From NCBI GenBank assembly GCA_017525855.1, contig JAFXSE010000035.1, forward strand, positions 1-6,227: a DNA stretch of 6,227 nt. The letters run 5' to 3'. Of the stretch, positions 1 through 5,956 are shown one piece after another. Position 1 is the first letter of the stretch, and each line of letters opens with the position of its first letter. The position numbers and the translations under genes were made by a program. The stretch is from Bacilli bacterium (GTDB taxonomy: Bacteria; Bacillota; Bacilli; RF39; UBA660). The notes under the pieces were generated by a model. The model worked only from the letters and a program-made list of their open reading frames with translations, had not been told where the DNA came from and did no database searches.

Positions 1-3000
1 ATTATCTGGTTTATCTTTAACACATAATAATTTACCATTAAGAATAAAGAAGTGATATCCTTCAATACATTGGAGACAATTATGATTGGATGAATCTCCT
101 CCTTTATTACATTTAGTACAAGTGTCATAACATCTACTCCATGTTCCATTTTCTTCTTTATAATATCCGTCTTTTTCAGTAATTTCATAACAATTATTCC
201 CTTGACCTGCCATGAAAGCATAATCGTTAATACAAGTTGTACAATTATGATTTAATGAATTTCCTGGTTTTGAACAAGTTGCACATGTTGAGAAACATTT
301 TCTATAAGTATTTGTTTCTACATCTAAGTAATAATTGCTTTCTTTTTCAGATTCAGAGATACAGAAGCCATTTCTTCCTTCTACAAAGTGATAAAGATAT
401 TTTCCACTTCCATCTTTTGCGCATGTTATACAATTATGTTCTGAACTTGAACCACTTCTAGAACATGAACCACATCTTTCATAACATTTTTTATATGTGT
501 CGTTTTCTAAATAACAATCATCTGGTTTTTCTGAAGGAGAGACACAATATCCAGTTTTATTAAAAATAAAGTAATATCCATTAATACATCTATTACAGTT
601 ATGATTAGTAGAATTTCCTCCTTTGAAACAGCTTTTACATCTATCATAACATCTTTCAAATCTACCAGTAGTATTATCGAAATAAGTGTCTTCTGGTTTA
701 TCATTTTCAGAAACACAATAACCAACTTTATTGTAAACAAAGTAATAACCATCAATACATTTATCACAATTATGATTTTCATCACTTCCTCCTTTGCTAC
801 ATTTTCTGCATTTATTGTAACATGGTCTATAAGTATTTTCATCTTTATCATAATAATAATCATCATTAATTTCAGATTTGTTGAAGCATTGTCCAGATAG
901 TCCATGAACGAAATAGTAGATGTAAGTTCCATTACTGTATTTAGCACAATAAGTACAATGATGACTAGTAGAATCTCCTCCTTGAATACATCCTCCACAT
1001 TTTTCATAACAAGGTTTGTAGGTGTCATCTTCGTCATCTAAATAACAATTTTCACATTTTTCTGCTGGTCTAATACAGTATCCTGTTCTGTTATATATGA
1101 AGTGATATCCATCTTTACATTTATTACAATTGTGATTTGTTGAATTACCCCATGTGAAGCATTTTCCACAGGTATCATAACATTTTTTCCAAGTATTATC
1201 ATCTTCATCTTTATAATATCCATCGTGATTTTCTGAATCAGAATAACAATTGTTTCCTTTATTATGAACAAATCCATATCCTGGTTTACAAGTATTACAG
1301 TTATGAGAATCACGATTACCAGCTCTTGAACATGTTCTGCAAGTATCATAACATTCTTTGTAAGTATTGTCAGATTCATCTAAATATTGATTTTCATTTC
1401 CGTTTGTAACACATTGTCCTTCTTTAACACTAGTGAAGTGATAGGCATAAGTTCCATCTGGGTTCATTTTACATTCAGTACATAAATGATTTTCGGCATT
1501 TCCTCCATATTCACATTTATTACAAGTTGCGTAACATTTTTTATAAGAATCAGTATCATTATCATAATAATAATCATCTGGTTTTTCTTCAATTTTAACA
1601 CATAAAATATAATTTGAGGTTTGGATTAAAGCTATGTATCCTTCTCTACATTTCAAACAATTATGATTTGTTGAGTTTCCTCCAATGGTACATTTTCCAC
1701 AAGTTTTATAACAAGGAACAATTATATCTTCACCTTCTTCATAATAATATCCATCATCTGGATTAGTTTTTGAAATACAATTTTTATTATTTGAGTCTTT
1801 TACGAATTTAAATCCTGGAGCGCATGTATCACAATTATGATTTAATTGATTTCCTCCTTTACTACAAGTGGCGCAAGATTCATAACATTTTTTATAAGTA
1901 TTATCAGAATCATCTAAATATTCATTAGGTTCTTTTTTGTTAATACATTGTCCTTCTTTTTTATATGTGAAATGATAGATGAATGTTTTATTTGAATAAT
2001 AAGCACATTCAGTACAAAAATGATTATCTTTGTCTCCTTTTCTGGAACAAGATGAACAAGTTTCATAACATTTTTTATATGTGTCATCTTCTTCATCATA
2101 ATAACAGTCATCTGGTTTATCTAAAACACAAACACCAGTTTGATTATATATGAAGTGATAACCTTCGGTACATTGAGTACAAGAATTACTATATTTACCT
2201 GAGCATTTAGCACAAGTATCATAACATTTTTTCCAAGTATTATCATCTTCATCTTTATAATATCCATCATGATTTTCATTATTTGAGAAGCAATTTGATC
2301 CTTTATCTGCTACAAATGAAAATCCATTTTTACAGGTGAGACAGTTATGAACTGTAGGATTACCTCCTTTTGAACAAGTTCCACAAGTTTCATAACAATC
2401 TTTGAAAGTATTATCATTTTCATCTAAATATTGATTATCATTTCCTCTTTCAACACATTGTCCTTCAACTGCTGAGATGAAATGATATTGGAATGTTCCA
2501 TTTACAAATTTAGCGCAGATTGTACAAGAATGATGAGTTGAATTTCCTTTTCCTCTACATCCTCCACAAGTCATCCAACATCTTTCGAATTTATCTTCTT
2601 CTTCATCGTAATAACAGTCATCTGGTTTGTCAGCAACACATAATCCAGTTTGATTATAAATAAAGTGATATCCTGGAGCACATTTAACACAATTGTGAGA
2701 AGTTGAATTACCTCCTTTTACACATTTTCCACAGGTATCATAACATTTATGCCATGTACCATTTTCTTTATAATATCCATCATCAAATCCTGTGTCTGGG
2801 AAACAATTACTTCCTTTTCCATTGACAAATGAGTAACCATTTTTACAAGTTAAACAATTGTGAGCGCTAGAACTACCCATTTTGTTACAGGTTGCACAAG
2901 TTCCATAACATTCTTTATAAGTATTATCAGAATCATCTAAATAGCAATTAGTACATTTTTGGTCTTCTCCAACACATTCTCCTTTACTGTTAAAAATGAA

Positions 3001-5577
3001 ATGATATATGAAAGTACCATTATCATATTTAAGACATTCAGCACAATTCATATTAGTTGAATTACCTCCTTTGAAACATTTTCCACATCTTTCATGACAT
3101 GGTTTAAAGGTATTATCATCTTCATCTAAATAGCATCTATTACATTTTTCTTGTTCAGTGACACAAAATCCTGTTTGATTAAATACGAAATAATAACCTC
3201 TTGGGCAAGTTTTACAATTAGGATTAGAGTCACTTCCAGCTCCATTACATGAAGCACATTTGCTATAACATTTTTTATAAGTATCATCTTCTTCATCATA
3301 ATATGTGTCATCAGGTTTTTCTGAAGGTAAAATACAATTTCCTGGTTGAGAGTATATGAAATGATATCCGTTGGCACAAGTTTTACAGTTGTGAGTATAT
3401 GAATTTCCGTGTTTATCACAAGTTTTACATGATTTATAACATTCTCTATAAGTATTTGTGTTGTTATCTAAATATGTATTTTCGGGTTTATCACTATCTG
3501 GAATACATTGACCTAATTTTGAGAAAATGAAGTGATATACATATTTTCCATTAACTTTAGCACAATCAATACAATTGTGGGATTCAGCTGTTCCTTTTCC
3601 TGAACATGCTCCACATGTTTCATAACATTTTTCAAATGAGTCTTTATCTTTGTCATAATAAGTATCATCTGGACTTTCACATGGAAGAATACATTGACCT
3701 GGTTTATTATAAACAAAATGATAACCTGGAGCACAAGTTTTACAATTGTGATCTGTTGATGTTCCTTCTTTATCGCATGAAGCACATCTATGATGACAAC
3801 TTACATAAGTATCATTTCTAATAGTACAAGTACAATTTTGGTATCCTGGTTTGACACAAAGACCTGTTCTCCAAAAAACAAAGTAATATCCTGGAGCACA
3901 TACTTGACAATTAGTATTATATTCATCACCTCCTTTAAAGCATCTTCCACAAGCTGAATGACATGGTTTATAAGTATCAGTATCATTATCAATATAATGG
4001 TCATCTGGTTTTTCATTATCGGCAATACAAAATCCTGGTCTTCCATAAATGAAATGATAACCTGGAGCACATTTAGTACAATTATGAGCATTATCATTTC
4101 CTGGATATCTACACATTCCACATTTTTTGTAGCATGGTTTATAATAATCATCATTTTCATCGTAATAATAATTGGTTGGGATTGTTCTGTCAGGTAAACA
4201 AATTTTTGGATTTCCTAAAATTCTATGAAATCCTGGTCTACATTTCATACAAAAAGTCATATTAGTACATTTAGCACAATCTTCCATACATCTTTCATAT
4301 GTTTTAGATGTTTCATTGTAATAAGAATCTTCAGGTTTTTCACTGTCTTTAATACATTGTCCCCATAAAGTATATACAAAATGATATCCTGGAGCACAAA
4401 CATCACAATTATGTTTAATACTTGATCCACCTTTGCTACATCTTGCACATCTATCATAACATGGTACATATTTTCCAGTACAATTTTCATAATAATATCC
4501 TTCAGTGTTGTTTACACATTTTCCTCCGTTAATCAAATATGGAAATTCTTTACTACATGTTAAACAATTTGGGTTTGTTTCGTTTCCTGCTTTTGAGCAT
4601 TTTCCACAAGTTTTATAACAAGTAACCCATTCATTTGTAGTATTATCATAATGATACCCACTATCAATTTCATCTCTTGAATAACAGTTTTTGGTTCCAT
4701 GTTTGAAATATCTGCTTCCTTTGCATTTAGTACATCTATGATTATTTGAATCTCCTTGAGTGGTTGAATCACAATCTCCACAAGTATGATAACAAACTCT
4801 GATATTATAATAGCATTTTTCATATCTGGCTTGATAATATTCCCAAACTCCATAACCAGACCATTCGATTGAGTATAATCCAGGTACTTTGGAATAAAAT
4901 TCGAAGTCTTGATCTAAATCATGAGCAACATATGTTGAAACTTTATATCCTTGTTTGCATCCTTCATCATAAGAAACATAATCGACACCTGCAGTAAATA
5001 CGGTATAAATACCCCAGCTATATTGTCCTTCATATTCAATGTAGTCATCTAATTCAAAAGAGTGGTCGTCATAAGCGGCTACAACTTTGACATTTGAATC
5101 TCTGCAGATGTATTTATTTGGAAGAGATGTATAGAATCCATATGTGGTGCAGCATGAGTATTGGTTTAATTTATATAAGTAGTACCAAGTTCCATAAATT
5201 GTTCTATATTCATAATTGCAAAAGTTTATACTGATTCCTTCCCATGATCTCCAAATAATGCAATGAGTTCCCCAACTATCTTTTATACAACCACCACCTC
5301 CTGCGGTTCCTGCTGAATTAAAGCAATATAGAATGACTTTTGAACCGGGAATTGCAGAAATATTATATGTGTAATGATTTTGGCAATTTGGTAAAAGCAC
5401 AGTTTTTTTCAAACGATTGTTGTCGTAATCTCTTACTTCTAATGCTTTCATATGGTCATCACATACCATTGATAATTCGTAATTTTTACTTGAATATTTC
5501 GTCAATGAATTTGAAAGCATCAAAATGCATAATGTTATTAAAATCTTCAGCTTTAATCTTTCTAAGATTTTAATCAT
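1..5577 (-). CDS. Giant secreted cysteine-rich modular repeat protein, C-terminus cut off by window edge
   Basis: The frame is open for 1859 codons from the ATG at 5577 to position 1, with no TAA, TAG or TGA. An in-frame TAA (5580-5578) directly precedes the ATG, so translation cannot start further upstream. The next in-frame ATG (M20) would remove the signal peptide. The protein has a signal peptide, a unique domain (about 25-254), then 28 complete six-cysteine modules (255-1857) and the first two residues of a 29th. By hand count it has about 193 cysteines, roughly 10% of residues, and many N-x-S/T sequons. No intron is needed. Modules of this kind, with paired CxxC motifs, resemble furin-like or growth-factor-receptor repeats and protist CxxC surface antigens, so a disulfide-braced extracellular stalk, adhesin or coat protein is a reasonable inference. 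No catalytic motif is visible. Membrane anchor, GPI signal or cytoplasmic tail would lie in the missing C-terminus. I do not recognise the specific gene. Confidence 0.93.
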   Translation of the reverse strand, partial: MIKILERLKLKILITLCILMLSNSLTKYSSKNYELSMVCDDHMKALEVRDYDNNRLKKTVLLPNCQNHYTYNISAIPGSKVILYCFNSAGTAGGGGCIKDSWGTHCIIWRSWEGISINFCNYEYRTIYGTWYYLYKLNQYSCCTTYGFYTSLPNKYICRDSNVKVVAAYDDHSFELDDYIEYEGQYSWGIYTVFTAGVDYVSYDEGCKQGYKVSTYVAHDLDQDFEFYSKVPGLYSIEWSGYGVWEYYQARYEKCYYNIRVCYHTCGDCDSTTQGDSNNHRCTKCKGSRYFKHGTKNCYSRDEIDSGYHYDNTTNEWVTCYKTCGKCSKAGNETNPNCLTCSKEFPYLINGGKCVNNTEGYYYENCTGKYVPCYDRCARCSKGGSSIKHNCDVCAPGYHFVYTLWGQCIKDSEKPEDSYYNETSKTYERCMEDCAKCTNMTFCMKCRPGFHRILGNPKICLPDRTIPTNYYYDENDDYYKPCYKKCGMCRYPGNDNAHNCTKCAPGYHFIYGRPGFCIADNEKPDDHYIDNDTDTYKPCHSACGRCFKGGDEYNTNCQVCAPGYYFVFWRTGLCVKPGYQNCTCTIRNDTYVSCHHRCASCDKEGTSTDHNCKTCAPGYHFVYNKPGQCILPCESPDDTYYDKDKDSFEKCYETCGACSGKGTAESHNCIDCAKVNGKYVYHFIFSKLGQCIPDSDKPENTYLDNNTNTYRECYKSCKTCDKHGNSYTHNCKTCANGYHFIYSQPGNCILPSEKPDDTYYDEEDDTYKKCYSKCASCNGAGSDSNPNCKTCPRGYYFVFNQTGFCVTEQEKCNRCYLDEDDNTFKPCHERCGKCFKGGNSTNMNCAECLKYDNGTFIYHFIFNSKGECVGEDQKCTNCYLDDSDNTYKECYGTCATCNKMGSSSAHNCLTCKNGYSFVNGKGSNCFPDTGFDDGYYKENGTWHKCYDTCGKCVKGGNSTSHNCVKCAPGYHFIYNQTGLCVADKPDDCYYDEEEDKFERCWMTCGGCRGKGNSTHHSCTICAKFVNGTFQYHFISAVEGQCVERGNDNQYLDENDNTFKDCYETCGTCSKGGNPTVHNCLTCKNGFSFVADKGSNCFSNNENHDGYYKDEDDNTWKKCYDTCAKCSGKYSNSCTQCTEGYHFIYNQTGVCVLDKPDDCYYDEEDDTYKKCYETCSSCSRKGDKDNHFCTECAYYSNKTFIYHFTYKKEGQCINKKEPNEYLDDSDNTYKKCYESCATCSKGGNQLNHNCDTCAPGFKFVKDSNNKNCISKTNPDDGYYYEEGEDIIVPCYKTCGKCTIGGNSTNHNCLKCREGYIALIQTSNYILCVKIEEKPDDYYYDNDTDSYKKCYATCNKCEYGGNAENHLCTECKMNPDGTYAYHFTSVKEGQCVTNGNENQYLDESDNTYKECYDTCRTCSRAGNRDSHNCNTCKPGYGFVHNKGNNCYSDSENHDGYYKDEDDNTWKKCYDTCGKCFTWGNSTNHNCNKCKDGYHFIYNRTGYCIRPAEKCENCYLDDEDDTYKPCYEKCGGCIQGGDSTSHHCTYCAKYSNGTYIYYFVHGLSGQCFNKSEINDDYYYDKDENTYRPCYNKCRKCSKGGSDENHNCDKCIDGYYFVYNKVGYCVSENDKPEDTYFDNTTGRFERCYDRCKSCFKGGNSTNHNCNRCINGYYFIFNKTGYCVSPSEKPDDCYLENDTYKKCYERCGSCSRSGSSSEHNCITCAKDGSGKYLYHFVEGRNGFCISESEKESNYYLDVETNTYRKCFSTCATCSKPGNSLNHNCTTCINDYAFMAGQGNNCYEITEKDGYYKEENGTWSRCYDTCTKCNKGGDSSNHNCLQCIEGYHFFILNGKLLCVKDKPDN
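7..522 (-). repeat. Super-repeat 7 (modules 26-27-28), order B-C-A, residues 1686-1857; an eighth begins at 1-6
   Basis: This block has 172 residues and 516 bp (60, 57 and 55). Module 26 is type B (YLYHFVEGRNGFC) with a single extra linker cysteine (PDDCYLE). Module 27 is type C (DYAFMAGQGNNCY). Module 28 is type A (GYHFFILNGKLLCV) with the DGYYKEENGTW start. The linker DKPDN at the window edge has the form of the start of another module, so the array very probably continues to the left. Confidence 0.9.
523..1056 (-). repeat. Super-repeat 6 (modules 23-24-25), order B-A-A, residues 1508-1685
   Basis: This block has 178 residues and 534 bp (63, 58 and 57). Module 23 is type B with a linker CxxC pair (CENC) and IYYFVHGLSGQC, where the usual YHF is YYF. 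Modules 24 and 25 are both type A (GYYFVYNKVGYCV and GYYFIFNKTGYCV). It shares the B-A-A order with super-repeat 1, and its third module begins EDTYFD rather than the DGYYK start seen after C-type modules. Confidence 0.9.
1057..1578 (-). repeat. Super-repeat 5 (modules 20-21-22), order B-C-A, residues 1334-1507
   Basis: This block has 174 residues and 522 bp (61, 56 and 57). Module 20 is type B (AYHFTSVKEGQCV) without an extra linker cysteine. Module 21 is type C (GYGFVHNKGNNCY). Module 22 is type A (GYHFIYNRTGYCI). The start of module 22 is nearly the same as that of module 16 at protein level and shares a 53-bp exact DNA match with it. Confidence 0.9.
1172..1224 (-). repeat. 53-bp exact direct repeat, copy in module 22
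   Basis: Positions 1172-1224 are identical base for base to 2216-2268, at an offset of 1044 bp or two super-repeat periods. They encode the shared DGYYKDEDDNTWKKCYDT segment. Identity at synonymous sites points to recent duplication or gene conversion between modules rather than selection on the protein alone. Confidence 0.9.
1579..2112 (-). repeat. Super-repeat 4 (modules 17-18-19), order B-C-A-like, residues 1156-1333
   Basis: This block has 178 residues and 534 bp (61, 56 and 61). Module 17 is type B with the single extra linker cysteine (PDDCYYD). Module 18 is type C-like (GFKFVKDSNNKNC). Module 19 is the most divergent A-position module of the array. Its GYHFIYNxTG segment is replaced by GYIALIQTSNYILC, and its acidic linker carries EEGEDIIVPCYKTC. 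Confidence 0.88.
2113..2622 (-). repeat. Super-repeat 3 (modules 14-15-16), order B-C-A, residues 986-1155
   Basis: This is the shortest super-repeat, with 170 residues and 510 bp (61, 56 and 53). Module 14 is type B with a single extra linker cysteine (PDDCYYD) and CWMTC in place of the usual CYxTC. Module 15 is type C (GFSFVADKGSNCF). Module 16 is type A but has a shortened central loop: seven residues (SGKYSNS) separate its third and fourth cysteines, and the usual GGNSTNHN segment is missing. All core cysteines are kept despite the deletion. Confidence 0.9.
2216..2268 (-). repeat. 53-bp exact direct repeat, copy in module 16
   Basis: This is the partner of 1172-1224. The match stops where the codon for the residue ahead of DGYYK differs (catg versus cgtg context), and on the other side just inside the CYDTC motif. 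The downstream halves of modules 16 and 22 differ clearly, so only part of the module was homogenised. Confidence 0.9.
2623..3144 (-). repeat. Super-repeat 2 (modules 11-12-13), order B-C-A, residues 812-985
   Basis: The three modules span 174 residues and 522 bp (63, 57 and 54). Module 11 is type B (FIYHFIFNSKGEC). Module 12 is type C (GYSFVNGKGSNCF). Module 13 is type A (GYHFIYNQTGLCV) with the distinctive start DDGYYKENGTW. Modules 11 and 12 both begin with a CxxC pair in the linker (CNRC and CTNC), adding four cysteines beyond the core 18. The NST, NGT and NQT sequons sit at positions reused in other modules. Confidence 0.9.
3145..3669 (-). repeat. Super-repeat 1 (modules 8-9-10), order B-A-A, residues 637-811
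   Basis: This is the first 175-residue, 525-bp block of three modules (62, 57 and 56 residues). Module 8 is type B, with 18 residues between its fifth and sixth cysteines and a VYHFIFSKLGQC segment. Modules 9 and 10 are type A, with GYHFIY and GYYFVF segments and 13 residues in that loop. All 18 core cysteines are present. Its B module lacks the extra cysteine found in the linker of most other B modules, but a cysteine lies just before it (LPCESP). Confidence 0.88.
3670..4815 (-). repeat. Modules 1-7: divergent N-terminal six-cysteine repeats, residues 255-636
   Basis: Seven consecutive modules of 50, 55, 56, 52, 57, 55 and 57 residues carry the core C-x3-C-x2-C...C-x2-C...C. Module 1 has an extra Cys (KCYYNIRVC) and an atypical tail. 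Module 2 lacks the GYHF segment and has FPYLINGGKC instead. Modules 3, 5, 6 and 7 share CAPGY(H/Y)F(V/I) ahead of the last Cys. Module 4 has a shortened central loop of only five residues between its third and fourth cysteines. Module 7 replaces the acidic linker with a short one containing QNCTC. None has the longer B-type insert that marks the later array. These are the most diverged copies, which suggests they are the older part of the array or under different constraint. Confidence 0.85.
4816..5505 (-). other. Unique N-terminal extracellular domain of unknown family, residues about 25-254
   Basis: This stretch of about 230 residues lacks the six-cysteine repeat and occurs once. It is rich in Tyr, Trp and Phe and looks beta-rich. 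It has a glycine cluster (TAGGGGC, about residues 92-98) shortly after an NIS sequon, a Trp/Cys-rich segment (GTHCIIWRSW), a CC pair and an acidic patch near SFELDDYIEYEG. It contains ten cysteines, all but one followed by ordinary spacing rather than CxxC. Placed between the signal peptide and a long cysteine-rich rod, it is the likely membrane-distal head and could bind a ligand such as a glycan or host protein, but that role is inferred from position only. Its Cys codons are mostly TGC, unlike the TGT-dominated repeats. I do not recognise the fold. Confidence 0.6.
5506..5577 (-). other. Signal peptide, residues 1 to about 24
   Basis: The first residues have the classic layout of a secretory signal. 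A basic n-region carries K3, R7, K9 and K11. A hydrophobic core follows at residues 12-21 (ILITLCILML), then a small polar stretch S22-N23-S24 after which cleavage is plausible. The exact cleavage site is inferred. This directs the protein to the secretory pathway and agrees with the many cysteines and N-glycosylation sequons downstream. Confidence 0.82.
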
Positions 5578-5634
5578 TTATATTTAATAAATTAAAAAAT
5601 ATCTTGTTATTTATATTATTTGCAAAAATTATTA

Positions 5635-5694
5635 TTTTTTTAACAATGATTCATTTAATAAAAAATTACTTTTAATGAATCATTGTTAAAAAAA
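5635..5694. repeat. Perfect 21-bp inverted repeat with 18-base spacer
   Basis: The left arm (5635-5655) is seven T followed by AACAATGATTCATT, and the right arm (5674-5694) is its exact reverse complement. The pairing ends at 5656/5673 and at 5634/5695. The arms include G and C and the mixed-sequence core AATGATTCATT, so this is more than a chance poly-A/poly-T pairing. It lies 58 bases upstream of the start codon and could form a hairpin in the leader RNA or a cruciform in DNA. It might also be a short inverted-repeat mobile element remnant, though I see no flanking target duplication. The function is unknown. Confidence 0.85.
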
Positions 5695-5942
5695 CTCATA
5701 AATAATTAATAAGTTTTGAAAAAAAGAAATAAATTTTAGTTAATTTTTTATATATTTTTGTTTATTTGCTTTTAATTACTAAAAGACATTCATTTATTTA
5801 AACTAAGCATATTTTTTAATAATTATTAAAATTTAAAGAATAACAAGATTTATAATAACATATGTTTAATTTAAATTAGCTTTATAATTTAGTTTTAACA
5901 TAAAAATAAGGAAACTTTCAAATAGAATGAAAAAATATAAAA

Positions 5943-5956
5943 ATGGAATATTCCAT
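5943..5956. promoter_or_regulatory. 14-bp perfect palindrome resembling a heat-shock-element pair
   Basis: ATGGAATATTCCAT is its own reverse complement and is the most GC-containing spot of the upstream region. It contains nGAAnnTTCn, the inverted pair of heat-shock-element units bound by eukaryotic HSF. A further GAA follows after three bases instead of the canonical two. It is about 365 bases from the start codon. Binding by any factor is inferred only. Confidence 0.25.

Noticed and set aside
237..900. Plus-strand open frames at 237-461 and 601-900, and similar ones at 3606-3821, 3958-4197 and 5340-5573
   Set aside because: They are antisense to the repeat gene, carry low-complexity Ile/Phe/Ser-rich translations, and arise because the periodic, biased codons of the real gene leave the opposite strand open. 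Nothing indicates independent coding.
507..1379. Minus-strand open frames at 507-1037 and 1038-1379, with repeated hydrophobic stretches such as IVLIVL
   Set aside because: They lie in another frame of the same strand inside the giant gene. Their repetitiveness simply mirrors the repeated DNA, and they lack the coherent cysteine pattern of the main frame. The same applies to minus-strand frames at 1914-2111, 3126-3419, 3513-3785, 3801-4160, 4257-4490 and 4560-4853.
1..3669. CRISPR-like array, because short motifs recur regularly along the DNA
   Set aside because: The periodicity is coding: repeats are about 58 codons, diverge at synonymous sites and keep an uninterrupted reading frame with conserved cysteines. 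There are no short identical repeats separated by unrelated spacers.
1..5577. Reassigned genetic code (ciliate TAA/TAG or mycoplasma TGA as sense codons)
   Set aside because: None of the three stop codons occurs in the 1859-codon frame, Gln is encoded by CAA and Trp by TGG, so the standard code explains the gene fully.
1..5577. Scaffoldin of anaerobic-fungal cellulosomes, suggested by the size, repeats and AT-rich setting
   Set aside because: As far as I recall the scaffoldin repeat has a different cysteine spacing and a GYY..LI.C pattern. These modules have paired CxxC motifs and acidic PDD..YYD linkers, so I did not assign that name.
5601..5849. 11-bp inverted match (atcttgttatt at 5601-5611 and its reverse complement at 5839-5849) flanking the hairpin region, as possible terminal repeats of a small element
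   Set aside because: The match is short and not symmetrically placed around the 60-bp inverted repeat, and I see no target-site duplication. In DNA this AT-rich such a match can arise by chance.
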